Origin: Phanerodontia chrysosporium
Taxonomy: Eukaryota; Basidiomycota; Agaricomycetes; Polyporales; Phanerochaetaceae
Direction of reading: 5' to 3'
DNA: 64,000 nucleotides
Assembly: GCA_001910725.1 (NCBI GenBank)
Contig: MJGA01000012.1
Span: 887,165 to 951,164 of the forward strand
Both the position numbers and the translations under genes were made by a program. Shown piece by piece: positions 43,392 to 53,199 of this stretch (positions are counted from its first letter, which is position 1; each line of letters begins with the position of its first letter). The notes under the pieces were generated by a model, which was given only the letters and a program-made list of their open reading frames with translations, made no database searches and was not told the DNA's origin.

Positions 43392-43835
43392 GTTGGGGGC
43401 GGCGGCGGGGGACGAGTTTTGGCGGTGGTGGTGGGGAGAAAAGGATGAAAGACAGGGCTAGGGCATGGGCGGCGGATTATGTACTCCTGGGGTGACAGGC
43501 TCCCGGCGGGCTTTCAAACACGCCCACGAGCGCGGTCACGTGGGAGGAGCGTTCGCGGATCGGTTTTTTCGGAGAGTGCCGAGTCCGCATTGAGAGCTGG
43601 GAGGGTTGCAACGAGCTGATGACTTTTTCGTCCAAGAATAGAACGGGGGGATGTATGGATGCTGAGCTCTGTGCGGAGTTTGAACGTGCCGACATGGCCT
43701 CTATATGAGGATGGACGTCCTCCTCGAGAGCTCATCGTTCTCTTTTCTTCTCCTCCTCGTCCGCGCCGGTCACTCGCTGACCCCGTCCCCGTCCCCGCCC
43801 CTCCTCACCTAATCCCCTCTTAATTTTCTCGGACA
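43392..43835. promoter_or_regulatory. Divergent promoter region, 444 bp
   Basis: Lies between two divergent starts (43391 minus, 43836 plus). The plus-strand side has a pyrimidine-rich leader (CTTTTCTTCTCCTCCTCGTC at about 43743) ending close to the ATG, typical of highly expressed fungal genes. No TATA box was clear. Confidence 0.5.
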
Positions 43836-45319
43836 ATGTCCCGCGTCGCTCTTTCTGCTCTCCTGGCCGCCGCCGCCGTCGCCGTCGCGCAAGACCCCAC
43901 TGGCACTGAGCCTCTCGCCGACAAGCGTTTCACCTACCCGACTGGAATCGTGAGTATCTCTCAATAAACATCGCAGGGGAAGCCGCGAAGGTGGTTTCGG
44001 GATCGCCCGGCGCGTACCTGACCGCTTGTCGGAAAGCGCGTCATAGACCCAGCGGCACACCCGCGAAGCGTCCCTGAAGAACCGCCTTGCGGGAGGATGC
44101 ATCTCCCCCGCAAGAGACTCCCCATCGCTCACGGACGGCTCGCTGACGCACTTGCTCTCAGCCCTATCAAGTCGACCCCAACCAGGGTGTCCGTGGTGCT
44201 CAGATCGGTTACAACCAGTGCAACTCTACCACCGAGAACCAGGATTCCCTGTGTCAGACTGCCTTCATCAACCATATTGATGGTACGTGTCAAGCACGTT
44301 GCCCCCAACTCTTTGCTCACCTGATTTTCAGACTGGTGTGTTTGGGCTCCACCGAAAGGCCCTACTACCATCGGCGAGTCCGAGGGTGAGGAAGTCGCGT
44401 GGTGCACGAAGCCTGGTCGTGGCACCCGTCTCATCCCCGCGGGTGCCATTACCGGTGTTCAGTTCCTGAAGGCGCCCTCGTACATCGAAGTCATCGCGTT
44501 CCTTGACCAGACGATGCTCAACCTCACTCCCGACGACTATGGAGGAGAGCTCGACCCCCACGGTGCCGATCTCGTAAGTACACAGTCTGGCCGTCTACCC
44601 CAACCATATTAACATACTATTCAGCGTGGTAACCCTCTCGGAGGTCTCGTTTTCTCCAACGGCCTGCCTCAGAGTGGTAACGGTGACAACAACACCTACA
44701 ACCAGGTGATTGAGTGGCACAAGTACGTCCAGACAGTTCATTTCAATATTCATATCCTGACCGGCTTTCAGCTTCATCGGCTCCAACTTCTCTTGCTTCA
44801 AGGCTTGCGACCCGAAGGACCCGAACGACCACAACTACTGCTACAACCAGCTTGACCGTGTCGGTATCGAGTATGTCTGCCCCAACCGGGCTCAGAACCA
44901 CGTCTTCGAGGTTTGCGACTCCGACAACCAGGACTTCCCCGGTGTCTACACCCTGTCCGACGGCACGACCACCTCTTACACCCAGCCCCCGAGTCGCTTG
45001 GCGCTATCACCTCCATGCCCTACACCGCCAGGGTCCCCGCATCGTCGAACTGTGTCACCTACCAGTCCTCTGACCTGTTCCGTCGCTGCCTACCCCCACC
45101 AACCTCCCCGCCACCTCCGCGAGCTCTGGCTCCGGCGCTGCTGGCCCTGCCGCTACTGGCAAGTCCGGTGCATCGCCATCTGGCTCTGCTTCACGCTCCG
45201 GCGCTGCTGGTGCTGCTCCTACCGGTGGCTCTTCGCTCACCGGTGGTGCTGCGTCCCTCCGCACCTCCGCGTTCGCGACCATTGCGGGCGTTGTCTTCGC
45301 CGTCGCGTTCTTCGCATAG
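43836..45319 (+). CDS. Macrophage-activating-glycoprotein-like secreted protein, GPI-type C-terminus, two frame breaks
   Basis: A secreted basidiomycete glycoprotein family; the name comes from database usage and the cell role is unknown. Exons: 43836-43949, 44162-44282, 44332-44573, 44625-44722 and 44772 onward. A signal peptide (MSRVALSALLAAAAVAVAQD) is followed by conserved parts GAQIGYNQCNSTTENQDSLC, WCTKPGRGTRLIPAGAITGV, DDYGGELDPHGADLRGNPLG and ARVPASSNCVTYQSSDLF. A Ser/Gly/Ala-rich stalk and a hydrophobic tail (TSAFATIAGVVFAVAFFA, stop 45317-45319) fit a GPI anchor. The frame must shift at the C run 44986-44990 (PP-ESLG) and again near 45068-45075 to reach the tail. Each break is repaired by one added base. 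Confidence 0.75.
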
Positions 45320-45632
45320 GGTGCACTCCTCCATCTAGGATCTTGTCCTCGCGACTTAGATGGCGCATTTGGGTGAGGAGTCGGGTCTGGACTATCTACT
45401 ACGATTCGTACTACACTACTGGACAACTATTGGCAATACACTCGTTGCACTAGATTTACGGCCGTGGTGATATACCCTTGCATCTTGTATACCGTGTTTA
45501 CAACAGGAGATGCGTCTGTACACAAGCTACGAGTGATCTGTGTCTCGCGTTTACTCGCTTACCTCCCATGTGGCGTCACGTGCTCCAACTTCGAGGTGCT
45601 CTAAGCGTCAGCATTACCCTCTCGATAACCAC
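45320..45632. other. Intergenic region
   Basis: 3' flank of the glycoprotein gene and promoter of the MYND gene. No other feature seen. Confidence 0.5.
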
Positions 45633-46500
45633 ATGGACCGCAAGAGTTTCAATGAAGACAAGCCGGGCTCTTTTGAGCGCTGCAATAACTGCGAGAAGAA
45701 GGCTGCGAAAGTTGACCTCAAGCAATGCAGCGGATGCCGGTAAAGCCCGCTCTGCCAGATTTCTGTCCGCCTGCCTGACTTTTTTCTTTCTCAGATTAGT
45801 GCGATATTGCTCCAAAGATTGCCAGCGCGAGCACTGGAGCATGCACAAAAAGGCGTGCGCGCTGGGTAGCACGACACAGCGAGACCTCCGTGCCAATAAT
45901 CCGCAGGCAGCTGAGGAGGCGACCGCGATCAGCAAGTGGCTCACGTTCTGGCGGACTACGCTCTTCGAGTACGGCTTCTACGCAATGGACCTCGCAAACC
46001 ACCCGCACGACCGCCTAGCGACACACATGTACGTTCTCGCAGTCTCAGCTCCACGTGTTGCGCCCGTGGCTGATTCGCGTTTGGGCTCAGCGTGTTCATC
46101 GAGTTTGAGTTCCGCGAGCCCCGCGAGCGGCACCGGCTGTTGCAGGTGCGTCGCGCCGCCTGTTGCGCGCGGAGACAACGCGGCTGATCGTCCGCCGCGC
46201 ACCCCGCAGATGCGCGGGGGCCTCGTCGTCCGCCGCGAGCGGTTCGCCGAGACGCTGCGCGAGCACGGCTTCGCGGAGGCCTCCATCGACGCATGGACGG
46301 CGGACTGCCGCGGGCCAAACGTGCTCCAGATTTCGTTCGCCATCGAATCACACGTCCGCACGCTCTGGGTGGGCGTAGGGGACCTCTCCCAGTGGCAAGA
46401 CGCGGACAAGGCGCTGTCACGTCGCCGTGCGCAAGGATGGAATGTTGAGCTGTGTGACCGGTTGGATTGTGGCAAACCGTCGATGAACAACGGATTCTGA
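45633..46500 (+). CDS. MYND zinc-finger protein A
   Basis: Four exons (45633-45739, 45795-46028, 46091-46146 and 46210-46500) join in frame. The MYND finger is at residues about 15-55: CNNCEKKAAKVDLKQCSGCR, then VRYCSKDCQREHWSMHKKAC, with all expected Cys and His. MYND fingers bind proline-rich peptides in partner proteins. The rest (WLTFWRTTLFEYGFYAMDLA, VLQISFAIESHVRTLWVGVG) matches no domain I know but is shared with the neighbour at 46670. The C-terminal part (EHGFAEASIDAWTADCRG) is unique to this copy. It is convergent with its paralogue. Confidence 0.8.
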
Positions 46501-46669
46501 GACCATGTGTAGTGTGCACTGTGTGTTTTCCGGATAAGAAGCCGCGCAAAGACGAGGTCTACTGACTGTAGGTATAAAGTTCGACGATCAACGAGTACAG
46601 TACAGAGTATTGCTACATTATGAACTATGGATACAGACGTATGTTATCTTCGGAATGGAGAGAAAAGTG

Positions 46670-47499
46670 CTACCACGGTTCAAGTCGGCCTTCGTTAATC
46701 CTGGCCTTTAGGCGTTCCTCCCAGGTCGCAGCGCGCCAGGCAGACACTTCCTTCGGGATCGTCTTCCAGTTCTGTACGTGGTTGACACCACACTTGTACA
46801 GCCGGACAGTAATGTGCGCGTTGACGCAAACCTGCAGCACGTCCTCCGGCGCGCCGTCTGTGACAGGCGGAAGGCTGCCGATGAGCTCCAGTCGATCCTC
46901 TGGCATACGCATTCCGCGCAGGCGTGTTAGAAGGTCCGGAACTGGTATGATGTAGCCCTCGTTCATCTACTCAGGAGTCACCACACGAGGTAGAGTAAAA
47001 GGAGCGGACCAAGGACTTACGGTCATCCACTGCGCTCTCTCCTGAGGACGCGGCCGCTTGGGGCTGAGGTCTAGATATAACCTGTCGGGATGGTGTTAGG
47101 TGCATTGTGAGAGCCAACAGGCAATTTGAAACCCACACATGCGTTTTCAGTCTGTCTGGGTGATTGGACAAGTCCATAGCTCCAAGCCCAAATATTATGA
47201 GCACTTCATTCCATTCGTTGATCCACTTCATGGTTGTTTCGAATGCGACCTTTTCGTTGCGGTACTCAGGCAGGTCCATCTTTTCACGAGCCTGCCCTGT
47301 TGTTGCGCAGCTTCTCTTGTGCCGCGGCCACGCTGTCCTCTGGCATTCCGGAGAGCAGTACCTGACTATCCTGGCCTCGTGGATGAGCTTACGGTAGCTG
47401 GGTGACCTGGAAGTTTGTGACACACCGGCAGCCGCTGCATGCCTTCAAGACTGCTCTGCTCGGCGGAGCCCCGCAATTGTTGCAGTTTCCCTTGTTCAT
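46670..47499 (-). CDS. MYND zinc-finger protein B, paralogue of A
   Basis: Start ATG 47499 (MNKGNCNNCGAPPSRAVLKA), stop 46670. The MYND finger is split by an intron: CNNC...ACSGCR, then VRYCSPECQRTAWPRHKRSC. This is followed by MKWINEWNEVLIIFGLGAMD and LSNHPDRLKTH, which align with protein A (WLTFWRTTLFEYGFYAMDLA). The last exon is MNEGYIIPVPDLLTRLRGMR to a Trp-ended C-terminus. The join before the last exon has two possible donors (47018 region), so a few residues are uncertain. An inverted, tail-to-tail paralogue pair with A. Its start lies 91 bp from the divergent ORC1 start. Confidence 0.78.
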
Positions 47500-47589
47500 C
47501 GTCGTCGTTGGCGAGAGACGCTGAGACAGGAGCGCCAATGAGGTGCGCATCAGGTGATGCGCCATCACGTCCGCACCTTGACCACAACC
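47500..47589. promoter_or_regulatory. Short bidirectional promoter, MYND B / ORC1
   Basis: Only 90 bp separate the two divergent start codons. No TATA box; GATCATGT-type and CGACG-rich sequence only. Confidence 0.55.
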
Positions 47590-50525
47590 ATGTCCCTGCC
47601 TCAGACCCCGACGCGACGCTCGCGTCGTGGACAGCCCGTTGCCGCAGAGTCTGCTCAACACGACTTTTCTGCCAGCTTTGCCACCGACGAACCCGTCCAT
47701 GTGCGCGAGACCGACGTCGCTCGCGATCTGCGGCTGCTCCAGCGCCAGGCCATCATCGACAAGCATGGCCACCAGGGCCTGCGCGGCCTGCAGACGAGGC
47801 TTTACGCGTCTCTACGCCGCGGAAGTGCGGACGGACTCAAACGCGAGAAGAAAGTCTACGGGAAGCCGAAATCGCAGGGGAAGGACAAGACTACCCTCGA
47901 GGAGTTCAAGGTCGGCGACACGGTACTCGTAAAGTCCGTGCGCGCACTTCCTGCAGTCGGTGTCATTGTCGCCATCATGAAGGTGTTTGCGGAAGAGGAG
48001 GAGCGTGGTGCAAACGTGCTTGTGCACTGGTTCTCGCGGCCGGAGGAATTGGCCAAGCTTCGCCCGCACAGAGACGTAGTCCAGGTGCGTGACCCGCTTC
48101 TGGTCCTTATCCTACATACTCATTTGCCTGCAGAATGAGATATATTACCAGCTTGAAGGCACCGGCTCTGTTTCCCCTAACGCCATCCTCAGCCATTGTA
48201 CAGTCCTCTCGCGTCCGAGGACGAACTGGGCACCCGACGATAAGACGTTCGTCTGTCTGTCTGCAATATACGCACGTCAAAATCTGTACTACGAGTTCGA
48301 ATGGGATATCTTCCGCGACAGCATACTCTCTGTCCTGTCGTCCTTCAGATCGTCCTATTCGGCCCCAAGCACGTCCAAACTCGCAGAGAACCCCTGGGAT
48401 AGAGCCAGCCTGTGGGATGTTACGCCCGGAGAAACACCTGGCACACCGGCAAAGCCAAAACAACGCTCGAACTATGCCTATATGCGCACCGCCGACGGCG
48501 GCTTGGACCACGACGAAGAGCCAAGCAGACTGTCTGCGATTGCGGAAGCTGACGAGGACGACGATAGGCCTCGCTCTCCGGGAAAGAGGAGGCCGAGGAT
48601 TGGAGAGGACAACTGGCTTGCAAAGCGGCGCCGCCAAGAGGCAAGAGGCGACGATGAGCTGCCAGTATTCACACTAGACCCCAGCACACCATCGAAAAAG
48701 CGACGACGACACGACGCGTTCTCTTCCTCGGAGGACGAAGGCGATGCTGGTGGCGACTTTGAACCGCACGCTGAGGATGACGAGTCCGAGGACGACGTCA
48801 GCGACGGGGTCCCGACAGACGACGTCAGCGACGGGGTCCCGACAGACGACGAGAGCTCTGCGGGTTCTGATGCCGCTGACGACGTCAATGTCTACCCTCG
48901 CACGCCTCGCCGGCGCCGGCAGGTCAAAACCGAGCTGTCGACCCCACGGCGACGCGGAAGGGGCACACTCGCAGCCCCGACACCGCACTCGAAGGCTGCC
49001 CTACGCGCACGCGCGAATCACAAACGCGCGCGGCAGCTCGCGGTCAGGCCACCGCCTGGGCCCGGACACCTTTCGCCACAGGGAGCAGGCGATGATGAGG
49101 TCGACTTTCACGGAGAGAAAGACCCCTGGCTCCGCGCCATGCAGGTGCTGCACGTCGCATCGCGGCCAGAAGGTACTGGAGAAGGCGACGAGCGAGGGAA
49201 GGGCATGTTGCCCTGCCGTGAGGCGGAATATGGGCGCATCCTTGGTGCGGTCGAGGAGCTCCTAGAAGAGGGTAGTGGTGGTTGTATCTGTACGTGTGCT
49301 CTTCTATTCGTCCCATCGCAGTTTCTGACCGTTGTGCAGACATCTCTGGCGTGCCGGGCACAGGCAAAACCGCGACCGTCCATGCTGTCGTGCGCGCACT
49401 CAAGGCGCTCTCACTGCAGTCCCTCGTCGCACCGTTCACCTACGTCGAGATCAACGGACTACGCATACCAGAGCCGGGCGCTGCCTACGGCCTGCTCTGG
49501 GAGGCCGTTAGCGGGCATGACGCGACGAAGGACGGACACCTTCGCATGAGCAGCAAGGAAGCGCTGCGCCGCTTGGGGCGGTGGTTCTCTAGCGGTGGCG
49601 GACCGGGTGGGCACGCGACGTAAGCGATATATCTGCATTTTGGTCCTCGGTCTAATCCATGAACAGGGTCGTGCTCATGGACGAGCTTGACCAGCTCATG
49701 ACGGCGAAGCAAGACGTGGTCTACAACTTCTTCAACTGGCCGACCCTCGTCGGCAGCAAGCTCATTGTCCTAGCCGTAGCCAACACTATGGACCTGCCCG
49801 AGCGCGTCATGAGTGGTCGGGTTCGCAGTCGACTGGGTAGGTGATCACTTTCCCTCTCAGAACCTGGCTGACTCCGCGTAGGTATGGTCCGTATCAACTT
49901 CCAGCCATACACGACGCCCCAATTGGAGGCCATCGTCCGTGCCCGACTTGCCACGGCCAAACGCGGACTTCCCGAAGGTACACCGGACGTCATAGCCCCC
50001 GACGGTATCAAATTCTCCTGCATGAAGGTCAGCTCTATCAGCGGCGACGCACGGCGGGTCCTCGACGTCTGCCGGCGGGCAGTGGAACTCGTGCACCCGC
50101 AGAAGCGCACGGCGAGGACGGAAGACGTGAAGGCCGTCATCCGGGAGATGCAGAACAGCCCGACCGCCGCGTACCTGCGCGAGCTCTCCTTCCACGAACG
50201 GCTGCTTCTCGTGGCCATTCTACGGTGTGTGCGCCGCGAGGGCGTCGAGGAGGTGCGCTGGGGTGACGTCCAGCACCAGCATCTCTTACACGTGCCGGTC
50301 CTGGCTGACGGCGCAGACGCTGCTTACCGCCCGACGCGCGAGGAGCTTCTACTCGTGCTCGACTCTCTTGCCACCTCTCGAGCTGTGCTTTGCGAGGACG
50401 GCCCGCAGGCCTTGCGGAAGCATGAAGATGACCGTCGGGTGGTGCTCAACTTAGAGTTTGGAGAGGTCGAGCGTGTGCTGGGCGAGGTTGGCGGGGTACG
50501 GTGGAGAAACGTGCTAAATATATAG
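47590..50525 (+). CDS. ORC1: Origin recognition complex subunit 1
   Basis: AAA+ ATPase of ORC that marks replication origins and loads MCM with Cdc6. Five exons join in frame to 914 aa: 47590-48084, 48134-49289, 49340-49619, 49667-49836 and 49882-50525. A BAH domain lies at about residues 95-270 ([58 protein letters not shown]). An acidic and basic disordered linker follows (about 290-470) with an exact DDVSDGVPT tandem duplication. The AAA+ core has Walker A GVPGTGKT near residue 555 and Walker [11 protein letters not shown] near 645, with sensor-type [24 protein letters not shown]. The C-terminal winged-helix part closes the protein. All motifs are intact. Confidence 0.93.
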
Positions 50526-50740
50526 GCCTATATGGTACCGTCCTCACACGCCACATGCTAGAAGACTTTGGTAATATGAATCATGTTCCCTAGAACGATT
50601 ACACGCGTGCTGATCTGCTGCACGTGAACAGCTCTCACGGTGCGATATGCCTGTGTGTCTGATTGTAGCCGGGGCCACCTTGCACATCCACTACTGCTGA
50701 CGATTCTACGGCTCTGAGTCAGCTGGTAGCCTTTCACAAT

Positions 50741-51649
50741 ATGGATAGCTGGAAACTATCGCTGGTAGGGGACGTGGGCGTGGGCAAGACAGCTTTGTTA
50801 AACCAGGCAAGTGTCGGCGTGTTCTATGATATGCCGGTTTCGGACACTGTGCTCATTTCCATGCATAGTTCGTGCATGGTGACGGTGCGTAGTTCTTCCC
50901 TCGCCTCACAGAGCTCTTGACACTGGCTGACACTGTCTGACGGTTACCTGTGGCAGATGTACGCATCATTATCCATGCCTTCCACGCTAGAGCTGAAACA
51001 CCACTCAGATTGACCCTAGGCGGGAAGATGGCGACAATTCACAGGGCTTACAGATGCGCGTTGACGATCGCGTTTGTTTTGTCGAAATTGGAGAGGTAGC
51101 GGGTGAACCTGACGGTACGTCGCCGTAAGACGTCGCTGGTACCAGCAATCGGTCAACTCCACATAGACGCAACAAATCTCAATAACGACTTGATACGGTT
51201 CGTCCCGCCCTTTTGCTATCGCAGCCCGTCAGTGCGTGCTAAAGAAGTACAGATGCAAAGATAGCCATGCCTTTGCTATCATCTATTCTATCACATCGCG
51301 CACGTCGTTTGGACATGTCGAGAGGCTCGTTTCGCTGGTCCAGCGTATCCGGCGTGGATCCGAGCCCGTCCTGGTTCTGTTAGGCAACAAGTGTGACAGA
51401 CCAACTGCTCGCGAGGTCTCGACAGACGAGGGCAAGCAATTCGCCAAGGCCCTGGGATGCGCCTTCTTCGAAGTGTCCGCAAAGACGGGGCAAGACATCT
51501 ATCCAGTAATCGAAAGCGTCGTCCGCTCGCTTCGACAGAGATTAGAAGATAGCAAGAGGGAAGCAGAAGAAAGAGCACATTCGAGGCAGGCAGCGCGTCG
51601 AGCGGGTGCATGGCTCCGCAACCTCCGTGACCACTCTATGATAACGTGA
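50741..51649 (+). CDS. Divergent Ras-like small GTPase
   Basis: Start ATG 50741: MDSWKLSLVGDVGVGKTALL with P-loop GDVGVGKT. Later motifs are LLGNKCD (NKxD) and FFEVSAKTG (SAK), both intact. The switch regions are altered: the YDPTIED of Ras reads IDPRRED (position of Thr35 is Arg), and DTAGQ reads EVAGE (positions of Asp57 and Gln61 are Glu). The C-terminus (RQAARRAGAWLRNLRDHSMI) has no CaaX box, so membrane anchoring by prenylation is not expected. Intron 1 has a GC donor (CAG/GCAAGT, 50807). Exons: 50741-50806, 50869-50884, a possible 2-nt exon 50957-50958, 51009-51114, 51167 onward. The join near 51190-51235 is unsettled. It may hydrolyse GTP poorly. Confidence 0.7.
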
Positions 51650-51878
51650 GCGTGTGGTCTGGTGTGTAATAATTTGCCGGCAGTTGTAATCACATATGCT
51701 GCTTGACATACATGACATCGTGCAGTGTTGGTCTGTAGTAGAAAAGTTGGGATGTCGGCGCAATGTACCACTCAACAATGTTTTCGTGCGCGCTGGCTTA
51801 GCTCTGAGACCTCAAAATTATGATATTCACACAGAGAGTAATACGGCCACAGCCCAGAGGAAAGAAGGAAAAATGTAA
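51650..51878. other. Gap between GTPase and tRNA-Arg
   Basis: No feature seen apart from the tRNA downstream T-rich terminator (minus strand) at 51868-51875. Confidence 0.5.
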
Positions 51879-51950
51879 TGACCACCGCAGGGGTCGAACC
51901 TGCAATCTCCTGATTCGTAGTCAGACGCGATGCCATTTCGCCAGGCGGCC
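51879..51950 (-). tRNA. tRNA-Arg(ACG), copy 2
   Basis: 72 nt, identical base for base to 33791-33862, anticodon ACG in loop CTACGAA. T-run terminator (TTTTTCC) downstream. Flanking sequences differ from copy 1. Confidence 0.95.
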
Positions 51951-53199
51951 GTTATGAAGCAGTCAAGCCTACGCTATCCAACGCGCTTTCATGCGGAACG
52001 CGAGAACGCGTCGATGCACGCTCCGCGACTCGCTCTCAACCTTGTCCGCACCTTGCACTGTTACCCAGTTGGCAGCCAAACGCTTCTCACGGGGGAGTAC
52101 CCACTGAACTACGCGAAGGCTGCACAAACCCGGGCTCGCCATCTGTCTTGAGAGCGAACAAGGTCCCGCGCGGCCCTTCTGCCCGCCGCTCGAGCGTATC
52201 ACGATTTCGGGACGCGCAGAAGCTATGGTTGATCACGGGAGTGGGGGTCTAATGTGGAACGAGCTGGAGAGAAGAGCAATGCAAGGTGAGCTCACGGTGC
52301 GAGAGCGCGAAAGGACAGCCTCGGAGCATTCAATCCGTCGTGACATCTCACGGCGGCGCTCCAGCCTCTGCGGCAGCTACAAGAGGGAGAGCGGGGCCCG
52401 GCAGGGGTTGTAAAGATTTATTCACGCGCACGGTCTAGCCATGCAGGATTTCGATTTTCGACGATCGCTCCAGACCGCAAGTACAGCTCGCACGCGGAAC
52501 GGCGGTTCACCTTGGATGGGCAGAACGACGCGGGGAAAGGCAGAAAGACCCAGGGCTGCAGAAAGACGAGTTTGGTGCGTGTTAGCCTGCTCATAGTTAC
52601 GAGTCCCCGCTAACTAGAGGAGTTCTCTGAGTCCAGCACGCGCATCTTCGGGCGTATATCTCATTCAAGCAGGAAACTGGCGGCACGGCGCAGCACTAGA
52701 GTCACCCCATGCTCGCGCACGAAGCTGAGCGAGCTCATGCGTCTGACTCGCGCGCTCCAGCGGTGTATAGCGGACGCTAGACACATCGAAGGTATCCCGG
52801 AGGCATGAGAGGCCGTCAGTTGCGTTTCTCGCCTATGTTAGACGACCCTTTCCCTCTAACAACGAAGTCGTGCCCTTCTAGGACATGCGACTGCAGGCCG
52901 CACGCATCGCCGGTGAAGCATCAATGGTATAACGTGCGCAGCGTGGAGCATGATAATTCGTGCTCTTGTCCGCCTAACTCGCACGTGCGACCTTCTCTAT
53001 GAAGGCGGTCGGCTCTAGTGGAACGCAACCATCGTCACGAGTCGAGGCAACGCGCACAGTCGTCTCCATCTCTATGCTATACACGCCGGCGACCTGAAAG
53101 CCCTCGTGTCGTGCAGTCCTGAATTTGTACTGGTGCGAGTGCTTTCCCTTATCAGAGGAGGCTTGCTAACCTGTTCATAGACAGATTGACGTTCGAGGA
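51951..53199. other. Long stretch without recognised gene
   Basis: Short open frames only (up to about 75 codons). Positions 53080-53199 may hold an upstream exon of the zinc-finger relic (two intron-like stretches with CATAG and TGCGAG motifs). Nothing firm. Confidence 0.4.

Noticed and set aside
48107..48637. 176-codon minus-strand frame inside ORC1
   Set aside because: Antisense shadow of the BAH and linker part of ORC1.
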